NCBI GenBank assembly: GCA_963169455.1
Contig: CAUJDW010000077.1
Coordinates: 1 to 53,227 of the forward strand
Direction of reading: 5' to 3'
From: Bacteroidota bacterium
Lineage (GTDB): Bacteria > Bacteroidota > Bacteroidia > Chitinophagales > Saprospiraceae
Length of the DNA: 53,227 bases
Position 1 is the stretch's first letter; each line of letters begins with the position of its first letter. The notes under the pieces were generated by a model, which saw only the letters and a program-made list of their open reading frames with translations, did not search any database and had not been told where the DNA came from. Shown here in pieces: positions 23,260 through 31,870 of this stretch. The position numbers were made by a program, and so were the translations under genes.

Positions 23260-23901
23260 ATGGCGAAAAAACAGAAATTTTATGTAGTCTGGGAAGGCCA
23301 TAAGCCCGGCGTTTACGAGTCCTGGGCAGAATGCCAGCTGCAGGTCAAAGGTTATCCCAATGCCAGGTTTAAGGCTTTTTCCACCAAAGCAGAGGCACAG
23401 GAGGCTTTGAATAGCAACTCTGCCAATCACATCGGAAAGGGCAACCCTGCAAAACCTGCAACCAGGCCTGCAGGCCCCAAAAATACAAGGGATGAAATTA
23501 TCTGGGATAGCATCAGCGTGGACGCCGCCTGCAGCGGCAACCCGGGCATTATGGAATACCAGGGTGTGGATACCCGCACCAAAGCTCCGATTTTTTACAA
23601 AAAATTCGAGCTGGGCACCAATAACATCGGAGAATTCCTCGCCATCGTGCACGCCCTGGCGCTGTTCAAGCAGCAGGGAAAGCAAACACCTGTTTATACG
23701 GACTCCAAAACGGCCATGGGCTGGGTGAAACGCAAAAAAGCCAATACGAAACTGGTGCGCAACGCCAGAACAAAACTGCTGTATGAACTGATCGAAAGAG
23801 CCGAAACCTGGCTGAAAAACAACTCTTTTGACAACCCCATACTCAAATGGGACACCGAAAGCTGGGGGGAAATCCCGGCAGACTTCGGCAGAAAGAAGTA
23901 A
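23260..23901 (+). CDS. rnhA: Ribonuclease H1 with hybrid-binding domain
   Basis: A 213-residue enzyme that removes RNA from RNA-DNA hybrids. Residues 1-48 are the RNase H1 hybrid-binding (viroplasmin-like) domain (KQKFYVVWEGHKPGVYESWA, YPNARFKAFSTKAEAQEAL). After a Pro/Ala/Lys linker, the catalytic domain has the four carboxylates: Asp in SVDAACSGNPG, Glu in NNIGEFLAIVHAL, Asp in VYTDSKTAMGW, and the late Asp/Glu segment WDTESWGEIPADF. The stop codon TAA at 23899-23901 overlaps the left target duplication of the mobile repeat at 23900-24049. The C-terminus appears intact. Confidence 0.93.
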   Translation: MAKKQKFYVVWEGHKPGVYESWAECQLQVKGYPNARFKAFSTKAEAQEALNSNSANHIGKGNPAKPATRPAGPKNTRDEIIWDSISVDAACSGNPGIMEYQGVDTRTKAPIFYKKFELGTNNIGEFLAIVHALALFKQQGKQTPVYTDSKTAMGWVKRKKANTKLVRNARTKLLYELIERAETWLKNNSFDNPILKWDTESWGEIPADFGRKK

Positions 23902-24049
23902 CAGGGAGTAACTATTCAGGGCTCCTTTAGCGGCAATCCGGAACGCGGGCCTGTGGCCCGCGACGTAGGAAAAACCCCTCCCAAGGCTCAGTGATCATCA
24001 CTTCGCGGGCCATAGGCCCGCGTTCCAACCCAAATAGTTACAACAGGGA
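23900..24049. mobile_element. MITE copy 2, IS66-like ends, 8-bp target duplication
   Basis: The element body is 23908-24041 (134 bp), starting GTAACTATT and ending AATAGTTAC. It is flanked by perfect 8-bp direct repeats AACAGGGA at 23900-23907 and 24042-24049. Both ends contain the block GGAACGCGGGCC with an adjoining GGCCCGCG, so each half folds into its own GC-rich hairpin. It shares most of its length with copy 1 at 2308-2440, including GCGGCAATC near the left end. The insertion landed on the last two bases of the rnhA stop codon and preserved it. Confidence 0.87.
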
Positions 24050-24079
24050 GGTGATAGGGGATGAATGGCTGCCATCCCT

Positions 24080-24640
24080 TTAGCGCCCTACTGCGAACTT
24101 CATCTTGTACTCCGTGCTGGCCACGCCTTTTTTAATATTGTCCAGCTTGCGCCGCACCATGCGCTTTTTGATCGGCTTGAGATGGTCAATAAAGAGCACG
24201 CCTTCGATGTGGTCGTATTCGTGCTGTATGACGCGGGCATTGATGCCGGAGAAGACTTTTTCCTGCTCCCCGAAGTTTTCATCCAGGTAGCGAAGCCGCA
24301 GCTGAGGCAGCCGGTCCACATCGCCCCGCACATCGGGAATGCTCAGGCAGCCCTCTTCATAAGTCCAGGGGGCGCCGGCTTCTTCAAGCTTTCTGGCATT
24401 GATGAATACTTGTTTGATGCCTTCCTCTTCTTTGCCCTTTTCCATGATCTGAATGGTGTCGACGACAAATAAACGGATGGAGCGCCCGATCTGTGGGGCG
24501 GCCAGGCCTACACCCTCGGCGTGGTACATGGTCTCCCACATGTTCTCGATGAGTTCCTTCAGCCCGGGATAGTCCGGGCCGATTTCCTCGCCCATCTTCT
24601 TCAGTACGGGTTGCCCGTAAGCGTAAATCGGCAATATCAT
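24080..24640 (-). CDS. def: Peptide deformylase
   Basis: A 186-residue Fe/Zn enzyme that removes the formyl group from nascent proteins. All three motifs are intact: GVGLAAPQ at 43-50, EGCLS at 96-100 with metal ligand Cys98, and HEYDH at 140-144 with His140 and His144 as ligands and Glu141 as catalyst. Length fits the bacterial type-1 family. It overlaps ruvX upstream by an ATGA junction (24637-24640), so translation is probably coupled. The mobile repeat copy 2 ends 30 bp downstream of its stop. Confidence 0.96.
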   Translation of the reverse strand: MILPIYAYGQPVLKKMGEEIGPDYPGLKELIENMWETMYHAEGVGLAAPQIGRSIRLFVVDTIQIMEKGKEEEGIKQVFINARKLEEAGAPWTYEEGCLSIPDVRGDVDRLPQLRLRYLDENFGEQEKVFSGINARVIQHEYDHIEGVLFIDHLKPIKKRMVRRKLDNIKKGVASTEYKMKFAVGR

Positions 24641-25092
24641 TCTTCGCTGAAATTTCTTTTTGATTCCATATAATCCTGCAAGATAAGCACTGCGCTTATT
24701 TTGTCGACCAGGCTTTTGTCGCGCCGCTTCTTTTTTCCGGCCCCACTCTGCAGGATCACCTCCCTGGCCTGCTCGGAGGTGAAACGCTCATCATGAGTAA
24801 CAACTTCTATGCCCGGAAAAAGTTTTTTCAATTGCCTCACCAGCCCGACGACAAGATGGTGAATCTGCGCGGGATTGCCGTCCGGGTATAGTGGTTCACC
24901 AACGACGATGGCCTCAACTCCCTCCCTTTCCACGTACTGCTTCAGGAAATCGAGCAGGCCCGCAGTTGGAATGGTATCCAGCGGGTTGGCTATGATCTGC
25001 AGGGGGTCGCTAACTGCCAGGCCCGTGCGTTTGGTTCCGTAATCTATGGCTAATATCCTTGACAAATGCTGCGATTTTGCGGGTTTCCCCAC
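24637..25092 (-). CDS. ruvX: Putative Holliday junction resolvase / pre-16S rRNA nuclease
   Basis: A 151-residue YqgF/RuvX protein with an RNase H-like fold. The motifs are LAIDYGTKRTGLAVSD, IVVGEPLYPDGNPA, VVTHDERFTSEQA and KSLVDKISAVLILQDYME, which provide the catalytic acids. The family is implicated in 16S rRNA 5' maturation and proposed as a Holliday junction resolvase. The stop codon overlaps the def start by ATGA. A TAATTTCG-like box lies just upstream of the ATG at 25092, so ruvX-def is likely one small operon. The first ten residues (MGKPAKSQHL) are not conserved, and a later start is possible. Confidence 0.93.
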   Translation of the reverse strand: MGKPAKSQHLSRILAIDYGTKRTGLAVSDPLQIIANPLDTIPTAGLLDFLKQYVEREGVEAIVVGEPLYPDGNPAQIHHLVVGLVRQLKKLFPGIEVVTHDERFTSEQAREVILQSGAGKKKRRDKSLVDKISAVLILQDYMESKRNFSEE

Positions 25093-25128
25093 TGCGAAAT
25101 TAAGGAAATCGGCGGAGTTTACAGGCTC

Positions 25129-26946
25129 CTAGTCCAGATAACCCTTTGCCTGCAGATGGAATAACTCGGCATATTTCCCGTTCCGGGCCAGAAGTTCTTC
25201 ATGGCTTCCGTATTCCAGTTCCTGCCCGTTTTCCAGAAAGAGTATCCTGTCCGCCATCCGCACGGTGGAGAAGCGGTGGGAAATGAGCACGGCTGATTTC
25301 CCCTCGATCAGTTCAGCAAAGCGCTGGAATACTTCGTGTTCAGCCCGGGCGTCCAGGGCGGAAGTGGGTTCGTCGAGGATGAGCAGCTGGGCGTCGCGCA
25401 TATAGGCGCGGGCCAGGGCGATTTTCTGCCACTGCCCCCCCGACAACTCTACCCCGTTGGCGAACCGCTTGCCCAGCACCTGCTCGTAGCGCTCCGGAAG
25501 CTGCCCGACCACCGTATCGGCCAGGCTCTTGCGGGCCGCCTGCTCGATTATGGGCATGTCCTCCAGGCTTTCGATGTGCCCAATGGCTATATTCTCACCG
25601 GCCTTCATCTGAAACCGGATATAATCCTGAAAAATGATGCCGATGTTGTCGCGCAACTCTTTCAGGCTGTACTCCCGAATGTCTGCTCCATCTATCAGAA
25701 TGCGCCCTTCCGTGGGTTCATAAAGGCGAGCCAGCAGTTTCACCAGCGTGGTTTTCCCGGCCCCATTCTCCCCTACCAGGGCCAGCTTTTCACCGGCGGC
25801 AATGTGGAAGGACAGGTTGCGGATGGCCCACCGCTCGCTGTTGGGGTAGCGGAAACTGACGTTTTCGAAAGTAAACCCCTGCTTTACCTTCCGGGGAAAG
25901 GGCCTGCTGTCGGCAGGAGAGACGATCGCCGGCTGAATCTTAAAAAAGTCAAAAAGGTCCTGAAGGTAAAGCGCTCCCTCGGCAATGCGGGAAAAACGGT
26001 TCATAATGCCCTGCAACATGCCCTGCATCCGGTTGAAAGAACCGGCCAGAAAGGTAAGCGTGCCCACCGTGATCAGCCCGCCGATGGCCTGAGAAATAAT
26101 GTAAACGTAAGCCCCATAGTATGCGAATGTGCCCAATGCGGACAAGAGAATGCCCCAGCCGGCCCGTTTTACCGCAATATCCCGGTTGGCGCGGTAGTAT
26201 TTGTCCGACAACTGCGCGAAACGCTCGGCTATGAACCCGGCCAGGTTGAATATCTTGACTTCCTTCGCCGTCTGGTCGCTGGCGCCGATATAGCGCAGGT
26301 AGTCCAGTTCCCGGCGTTCCGGCGTCCAACTCCGGCTGAGCGAGTAGGTCTGCTGGTTAAAATGGGATTCACCCAGGAAAGAGGGGATGACGGCAATGAC
26401 CAGAATGAGGATCAGCCAGGGGCTGAAAGCCACCAGCCCCGCGCCGAGAATGGCCACCGTGATAATGTCCTGAACCTGCGATAACACCTGCGACATCAAC
26501 ACCGTCCGGCCGGTGGTCTGCCGGCGTGCGCGCTCCATCTTGTCGTAAAACTCCGGGTCTTCGAACTGATAGAGGTCGAGTTGGGCGGCATGGCGGATCA
26601 GGTCAACGGAAGTGCGGTTGGCGACCAGGTCGCCCAGCAGGCTGTCCAGCAAGGTAATGCCCCGGCTGTTCAGGTCGGAAAACACCGCCAGCCCAAGTTC
26701 CAGGCCGACCATCAGCCAGAGATAAGAGGTATCTCCGCCTCCGGCGCCGATCAGCCGGATCACCTCGTCGATGATCTCCTTGCCGATGTATAACACCGCC
26801 AGGGGAATGGCTGAACTGGCCAGGCGCAGTAAGGCATTGCCGGCCGCCATCCCCGGATGCGCCTGCCAGATGAGCCGGAAAAAAGGCGGCAGATTGGACA
26901 ATGCTTTGAACTGGCCTCGCAAAGCCATCGGATTTTCTGGTGGCAT
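25129..26946 (-). CDS. ABC transporter, fused permease and ATPase
   Basis: A 605-residue half-transporter of the exporter type. The N-terminal ABC membrane domain has six hydrophobic segments over about residues 20-310. The nucleotide-binding domain follows with Walker A GENGAGKTT, Q-loop IIFQDYIRF, signature LSGGQ, Walker B QLLILDEPTSALD and H-loop LISHRFSTVR. It should act as a homodimer. The substrate cannot be told, because exporters of this class move lipids, peptides or drugs. Start codons at 26946 and 26928 are both possible, and the frame is open to 27042. It is divergent from the helicase gene. Confidence 0.93.
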   Translation of the reverse strand: MPPENPMALRGQFKALSNLPPFFRLIWQAHPGMAAGNALLRLASSAIPLAVLYIGKEIIDEVIRLIGAGGGDTSYLWLMVGLELGLAVFSDLNSRGITLLDSLLGDLVANRTSVDLIRHAAQLDLYQFEDPEFYDKMERARRQTTGRTVLMSQVLSQVQDIITVAILGAGLVAFSPWLILILVIAVIPSFLGESHFNQQTYSLSRSWTPERRELDYLRYIGASDQTAKEVKIFNLAGFIAERFAQLSDKYYRANRDIAVKRAGWGILLSALGTFAYYGAYVYIISQAIGGLITVGTLTFLAGSFNRMQGMLQGIMNRFSRIAEGALYLQDLFDFFKIQPAIVSPADSRPFPRKVKQGFTFENVSFRYPNSERWAIRNLSFHIAAGEKLALVGENGAGKTTLVKLLARLYEPTEGRILIDGADIREYSLKELRDNIGIIFQDYIRFQMKAGENIAIGHIESLEDMPIIEQAARKSLADTVVGQLPERYEQVLGKRFANGVELSGGQWQKIALARAYMRDAQLLILDEPTSALDARAEHEVFQRFAELIEGKSAVLISHRFSTVRMADRILFLENGQELEYGSHEELLARNGKYAELFHLQAKGYLD

Positions 26947-27005
26947 GAACGTTTTGATTGAACTGTTTTCACTTGCGTTAGTTATTAACGCGTGGCCCAA
27001 TTGCA

Positions 27006-27013
27006 TAGTTTTG
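27006..27013 (+). promoter_or_regulatory. -7 box for the helicase gene
   Basis: TAGTTTTG matches TAnnTTTG exactly and lies 53 bp upstream of the ATG at 27067. It lies downstream of the in-frame GTG at 26992, so the shorter start is preferred. The -33 element is not clear. Confidence 0.5.
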
Positions 27014-27066
27014 CAGGGCAGAAATACGAGGCGGTGGAACAAAGCACCGCCGGATTATGCATCAGC

Positions 27067-28971
27067 ATGACAGAAATCGAAAAAGAACTCGCCGCATTAT
27101 CCGGACTGCTGCAACTCGAAAAGCAGGCAGACCTTGAACAGTTCAGGCTTCAGGTCGAGCGCCTGTCTCCGGAGGAACGGCGGGCCCGGGGCTTTAGCTG
27201 GTACCCCCTGCAGGTGGTAAAACATGGCTATACCTACGGCGAACGGGCCTTTGTGATCGTGGAGCGCAATGCGCCGGCAGATGAACACCACCAGTTCAGG
27301 CCGGGGAAATCCGTAAACCTCTACACCCGGCAGGCTGCCGTCCGGCATCCGGAAAGAAGCGGCGTCATACAGTTCGTCGATAAAAACCGGATGAAGGTCA
27401 TCCTCAATTCCAAAGACCTGCCCGACTGGCTCGGCCTGGGAATGATCGGCGTCGACCTGCTGTTCGATGAAACGACTTACCTGGAAATGGAAAAGGCCCT
27501 CGCCAAAGTCCGGGAAGCCAAAAGCGGCCAGCTTGCGGAATTGCGCGCAGTGCTCATGGGCCGGCAGGAACCCCGCTTCGAACCCATCGGCCAGCCCGTC
27601 ATCGTTCCGGGGCTCAACCCCTCCCAGAACGCTGCCGTCAACCAGATACTGGCGGCGCTCGACCTCGCCGTGGTGCACGGCCCTCCTGGTACGGGAAAGA
27701 CGACCACCCTCGTGCAGGCTATCAAACTCATGGCGGAAAGAGAAAATACCATCCTGGTAACCGCCCCCAGCAATACGGCCGTGGACCTGCTCACGGAACG
27801 CCTTTCCGCTGTAGGGCTGGAAGTCACCCGCATCGGCAACATTTCCCGGGTCGATGAAAGCATTATCAGCCATACCCTGGAGATGAAACTCTCCCGGCAC
27901 CCGGAAGCCAAAAACATCAAAAAAGTCAGGATTCAGGCCGCCGAGGCCCGCCGCAAGGCCCAGCGCTACAAAAGGCGCTTCGGCCAGGAGGAACGCGATG
28001 AGCGGCGGCAACTTTTCGAAGAGGCTAAAGAACTGTCGGCCTGGGCCACCCAACTGGAAAACCGCCTGATCAGCCAGATCCTGGACAGCTCCCACGTCAT
28101 TACCGCCACCCTGACAGGGGCCGGGTCGGAGGTGCTGAACCAGTGTAAATTCCGCACGGCAGTGATTGACGAGGCGGCGCAGGCGCTCGAACCGGCTACC
28201 TGGATACCCGTCAGCCGGGCTTCGCGTATCATCCTGGCCGGCGACCCCTTCCAGTTGCCGCCTACCGTGCAGTCGAAAGAGGCCCAACGGAAGGGCTTAC
28301 AGGTCACGCTTATGGAAAAACTGCTGCAATGGCTGCCAGGGACAAGCCTGCTGAATGTGCAGTACCGCATGCACCAGGCCATCATGGGCTTTTCCAACCG
28401 CCGCTTTTACCAGAACGCCCTCCAGGCCGACGAGCACGTGCGCCTGCACCGCCTTCCCCTTCCGCCTAATGACCCGCTTGTCTTTATCGACACAGCCGGC
28501 TGCGGCTTCGAGGAAAAAGTCCAGGAAAAATACCAGAGCCGCTTTAATCCGGAAGAATTCATGATCCTTCGTGAACACCTCTACCAACTGGTGGAGGCTT
28601 ATCAGGGGGAAGAGTTGCCCGGCATCGGCATTATTTCTCCATACAGGGAACAGGCCCTGCATATACAGGAAGTAATCGCAGAAGACAGCCTGCTCGCCAC
28701 ACTCCCCCTATCCGTCAATACCATCGATGGATTCCAGGGCCAGGAACGGGACGTGGTGTACATCTCCCTCGTCCGGTCCAACAGCAAAGGAGATATCGGC
28801 TTCCTGTCCGATTACCGCCGCATGAATGTGGCCATGACCCGCGCCCGCAAAAAACTGGTGGTCATTGGCGATAGTGCGACGATCGGCAACGACGGTTTCT
28901 ACAACGATTTCCTGAATTACTGCGAAAGCATAGGGGCCTACCGCACTGCCTGGGAATATATGCGGGGGTGA
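27067..28971 (+). CDS. UPF1/IGHMBP2-like superfamily 1 helicase
   Basis: A 634-residue SF1B nucleic-acid helicase. The N-terminal about 190 residues hold an OB/stalk-like accessory region. The two RecA domains carry Walker A GPPGTGKTTT near residue 205, SNTAVDLLTERL (motif Ia), VIDEAAQALEP (motif II), GDPFQLPPTV (III), QYRMH (IV), TIDGFQGQERDVVYISLVRS (V) and MNVAMTRARKKLVVIGD (VI). Eukaryotic relatives unwind RNA/DNA 5' to 3', while bacterial members are little studied. The gene is single and ends at a very strong bidirectional terminator shared with gldN. Confidence 0.93.
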   Translation: MTEIEKELAALSGLLQLEKQADLEQFRLQVERLSPEERRARGFSWYPLQVVKHGYTYGERAFVIVERNAPADEHHQFRPGKSVNLYTRQAAVRHPERSGVIQFVDKNRMKVILNSKDLPDWLGLGMIGVDLLFDETTYLEMEKALAKVREAKSGQLAELRAVLMGRQEPRFEPIGQPVIVPGLNPSQNAAVNQILAALDLAVVHGPPGTGKTTTLVQAIKLMAERENTILVTAPSNTAVDLLTERLSAVGLEVTRIGNISRVDESIISHTLEMKLSRHPEAKNIKKVRIQAAEARRKAQRYKRRFGQEERDERRQLFEEAKELSAWATQLENRLISQILDSSHVITATLTGAGSEVLNQCKFRTAVIDEAAQALEPATWIPVSRASRIILAGDPFQLPPTVQSKEAQRKGLQVTLMEKLLQWLPGTSLLNVQYRMHQAIMGFSNRRFYQNALQADEHVRLHRLPLPPNDPLVFIDTAGCGFEEKVQEKYQSRFNPEEFMILREHLYQLVEAYQGEELPGIGIISPYREQALHIQEVIAEDSLLATLPLSVNTIDGFQGQERDVVYISLVRSNSKGDIGFLSDYRRMNVAMTRARKKLVVIGDSATIGNDGFYNDFLNYCESIGAYRTAWEYMRG

Positions 28972-29043
28972 TGGATGCCCGCCTGCCTTCGCCCCCCTCG
29001 GAGGATATCTCAGGGGTGGCTTCGGCGGTCGGTTTCGGGAGTG

Positions 29044-29100
29044 GGATAAAAGCAAAAAGGCTTCTCCGGAAAATCCGGAGAAGCCTTTTTGCTTTTATCC
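29044..29100. terminator. Perfect 27-bp stem, bidirectional terminator
   Basis: The left arm 29044-29070 and the right arm 29074-29100 are perfectly complementary over 27 bp with a 3-nt AAA loop. The stem contains AAAAAGG/CCTTTTT, so each strand ends in a T-rich arm. It lies between the convergent helicase (stop 28971) and gldN (stop 29117) genes and should end both transcripts. Confidence 0.88.
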
Positions 29101-29116
29101 TGTTGGCCAGACGATA

Positions 29117-29983
29117 TCAATACGTCCAGAGGTCGTGTTCGAAGTTGAAGATTTCCTGCTTGATGTTTTCCGCCTGCATCAGCAGGTCGACGCCGGAGAG
29201 ATAGTCTTCCAGGCGGCGGTCAAATACGTTGGACTCCTTGTAGATGTAGCTGGAGAAGAAGCGCATTTCGAAGATATCCTCCCAGGTCATCGGGTTGTTG
29301 TCGTTGCCGACATTGAACACCTTCTCGCGGCCCAGCACCTGGCGGGCTTCCGGGTAGTAAACCCAGAACATGGGGCGTTCGTACTTGAAGTTGCCGTTGT
29401 CGTCAAATTCTTCGATCAGCGGAGCGATGCCCAGGATGCGCACCTGAAGCGTTGAGGATTCCTCGTCGAAGAACCAGATCTCCTTGATGCGGAAGCGCTT
29501 GACATCAGAGGGGTTGACTTCGTTGCGGACGATCTGGAAAGTCTCCTCATAGGTTTCGGGGTCGACCGTGGCGATGGTGTCCACGCTGGCGCCCATGGAG
29601 GCAACCTCATCCGGAGTCAGGGGAACGGTGAATTTGTCATCTTCGGTGCTGAATACGGTAATCTCACCGGATTCCGCAGCTTCCTGCATGATGGTGAAGA
29701 GCGGGCGTTCGGGGTAAGCGAAAGGCAGGTTCATTTTCTCACGTACGTCGATGATACGCCAGATACGCTTTTCCCAGAAGATGTCCGCCTCGCGGATGGG
29801 GTCATAAGGCAAAATGCGCTTTTCGACCGTGATCCGCTTTTCGACGATGTCATCCAGCGGTTTGTCCGCGTTCGACGCCCCGGATTCGGTGATGAGGATG
29901 TTATCAGGGATCTGAGCCATCACCGGGCCGGAGAGGAAGAACAACAACAAACCCAAACTTAACAGTTTCAGAGCGATCTTCAT
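29117..29983 (-). CDS. gldN: Gliding motility / T9SS protein GldN
   Basis: A 288-residue periplasmic protein with a signal peptide (MKIALKLLSLGLLLFFLSGP, cleavage after VMAQ). The GldN/PorN family is visible in READIFWEKRIWRIIDVREK, MNLPFAYPERPLFTIMQEA, RFRIKEIWFFDEESSTLQVR and the ending NIKQEIFNFEHDLWTY. With GldK it forms the ring attached to the outer membrane in the type IX secretion system. It is the last gene of the cluster, separated from gldM by 295 bp that hold a 12-bp hairpin and a possible extra promoter. It ends at the 27-bp terminator. Confidence 0.95.
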   Translation of the reverse strand: MKIALKLLSLGLLLFFLSGPVMAQIPDNILITESGASNADKPLDDIVEKRITVEKRILPYDPIREADIFWEKRIWRIIDVREKMNLPFAYPERPLFTIMQEAAESGEITVFSTEDDKFTVPLTPDEVASMGASVDTIATVDPETYEETFQIVRNEVNPSDVKRFRIKEIWFFDEESSTLQVRILGIAPLIEEFDDNGNFKYERPMFWVYYPEARQVLGREKVFNVGNDNNPMTWEDIFEMRFFSSYIYKESNVFDRRLEDYLSGVDLLMQAENIKQEIFNFEHDLWTY

Positions 29984-30052
29984 GGCTGATTTTTTAATAC
30001 ATTAATTTTTTTATTAAACGGTTTGGGTACGGCCGAAAAACCATACGGAGCA

Positions 30053-30060
30053 CGAAAGTA
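30053..30060 (-). promoter_or_regulatory. Possible internal -7 box for gldN
   Basis: Minus-strand TACTTTCG (30060-30053) is one base off TAnnTTTG and lies about 70 bp upstream of gldN, downstream of the hairpin that follows gldM. The -33 region is T-rich but not a clean match. Confidence 0.3.
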
Positions 30061-30221
30061 CTGTTTTTACCCTACTAAAAAGCAGAAAAACAGCTGTTTA
30101 ACACCACGTTCTTTCCTTCGCACTGCCATGGCCGCTGTAACTTAACTAACGAAGCAGGGCGGGAACTATTTTCCGGCCTTGCTCATTATTGCATTCACTC
30201 AAAATATCCGTCCGAAAAGGA

Positions 30222-30267
30222 GAACTGCCCGGAGCTTCAGGCCTTTGCCTGGTTTTCCGGGCAGTTC
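30222..30267 (-). terminator. Hairpin between gldM and gldN
   Basis: GAACTGCCCGGA (30222-30233) pairs perfectly with TCCGGGCAGTTC (30256-30267), and an inner CAGGC/GCCTG stem sits in the loop. It lies 11 bp past the gldM stop (minus strand). There is no long T run, so it may be an attenuator or an mRNA-processing or stabilising structure rather than a full terminator. Confidence 0.6.
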
Positions 30268-30278
30268 AGACAGGATTT

Positions 30279-31820
30279 TTACTTAATCTTAAACACCATG
30301 GAGTTGATCGGGCGGCCGACATTGTCGCCCGGGCAACGCGCCTTGACGTCATCGAAGTAGTAGATATCGCCCGGCTTGGCACGCTGCACCAGGCGCTGGG
30401 CGGCGTCGTTGTAACGCGGGCCGGCATTGATCACCTCGACGGGGTCCTGACGGGAAGCCACGTAAACCAGGGTAAAGCCCTGGATCGTACAGGTAGCATC
30501 GAAGTCGAAGTTGTCGAGGAAAGCGCCCACGCCGCCCTGGGCCTTGAATTCGCCGTTGCCCATGGCGCCGCCGCTGGATTTGCTCAGGCGGGCTACCGGG
30601 TCGGGAATGCGCTTCACCCGGAAGGGCTTGCTATCGCGAAGGCCGCCGCCGCTAACGTTGACGCGGCATTCGCCCGGCGTAGTCACATTGACGACATAGT
30701 TGGCGGAACCCACCTTTTTGATGGAGCCTCCACCGCCGCTGATGCTCACGCTGAGGTCATTGGAAGAAATACCTGCTGCAGAAACAACCACAGGGTTATC
30801 CACGCCAATATAGAAAACGTTCATTTTTTCAGCAGACACGGCAACGGAGCGCTCCCCTACTTCGTACTCGAAATCTTTGGTGTAGGATTTCACTTCGTTG
30901 GTCAGGGGGTTGACCACATCAATTTTCACGGTGTACTTCTTGGTGCCGATCCCGCTGGTCGTCGTTTCATAAGTCGCCTTTCCATCTTTAACAGGAAGGT
31001 TGGAGCCATTGACGGAGATGCGGGTATTGTCACCGGCGGAAGTGCTGAATGCACTCAGGAATACGTCAGCCGTATATTTCTCACCGCGGATGACATAACC
31101 TTTGCTGGCCGACACGACCGGTTCGAAGGCATCGAATTTGATATCTTCACCGGCCACTTTCCCAAGCAGGTAGTTCAGTGCAGAAGTCGAAGAAGCACGG
31201 GCGTCGTTCTGGATTTTGGTCAGGATGGGGAACACGGCCGCCACCGGCATCTGGAGGAAGTTATATTCCACCCAGTTTTTCTTGTCCGATTTTTTCACGG
31301 CCTCCTCATCGAGGCTGAGCGGCATGGCAGCCAGCACCGAGGGGTCCTTGTTGACCAGTTCCTCAAATTTGGACCTTGTTTCCCTGATCTTCTGTTCCAG
31401 TTCGAAGCCTTTGCCAGGTTGTTTTTCCAGGCCCACCAGCAAGCGGGTAGTCACGTCCTTGTCCTTGATGCGCTTGGGCTGGTCCGGGTTTTTTTCGGAG
31501 GGGCCGCCGGCGGCTTCAAAGAGTTGAGCTTTCAGGTCTTCGACATACTGGTAAAAATCGTCGGCAGTTTTTTTGACTTCTTTAGCCGCAGCCAGATATC
31601 TGTCGTTCTGCTCGTTTTTGTAGGCATCAGCCTGCTTCTGGATGTTTGTCAGAAGCGTCTGGTTGGTATTTTCAACGATGTTGTTACTCTGGGTGATACC
31701 TTTGTTGAGCGTAAAGAACGCATTCATCACCTCAGCCGAGATATTGAGGGCCAGCAGGGCCGTCAACACCAGGTACATGAGGTTGATCATAAGCTGCCGC
31801 GGTTCCTTAGGTATAGACAT
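30279..31820 (-). CDS. gldM: Gliding motility / T9SS motor protein GldM
   Basis: A 513-residue protein. Residues 1-35 start MSIPKEPRQLMINLMYLVLT and form the single membrane helix that is packed inside the GldL bundle. The remainder is a long periplasmic shaft of GldM-type domains, including an N-terminal helical domain, then YKDQ-like beta domains, with GLEKQPGKGFELEQKI and VVSASKGYVIRGEKYTADVF visible. GldM couples the GldL proton channel to the outer-membrane ring to drive secretion and gliding. It follows gldL after 50 bp. Confidence 0.96.
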   Translation of the reverse strand: MSIPKEPRQLMINLMYLVLTALLALNISAEVMNAFFTLNKGITQSNNIVENTNQTLLTNIQKQADAYKNEQNDRYLAAAKEVKKTADDFYQYVEDLKAQLFEAAGGPSEKNPDQPKRIKDKDVTTRLLVGLEKQPGKGFELEQKIRETRSKFEELVNKDPSVLAAMPLSLDEEAVKKSDKKNWVEYNFLQMPVAAVFPILTKIQNDARASSTSALNYLLGKVAGEDIKFDAFEPVVSASKGYVIRGEKYTADVFLSAFSTSAGDNTRISVNGSNLPVKDGKATYETTTSGIGTKKYTVKIDVVNPLTNEVKSYTKDFEYEVGERSVAVSAEKMNVFYIGVDNPVVVSAAGISSNDLSVSISGGGGSIKKVGSANYVVNVTTPGECRVNVSGGGLRDSKPFRVKRIPDPVARLSKSSGGAMGNGEFKAQGGVGAFLDNFDFDATCTIQGFTLVYVASRQDPVEVINAGPRYNDAAQRLVQRAKPGDIYYFDDVKARCPGDNVGRPINSMVFKIK

Positions 31821-31870
31821 AGCTTATCGCTTTTTAAAAATTCAAAAAATGGTTAAACGCACGGCAAAGC

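Noticed and set aside
30189-31856. Long open frame (555 codons) on the plus strand across gldM
   Set aside because: Antisense shadow of gldM with His/Gly/Val-rich low-information sequence and no family features.
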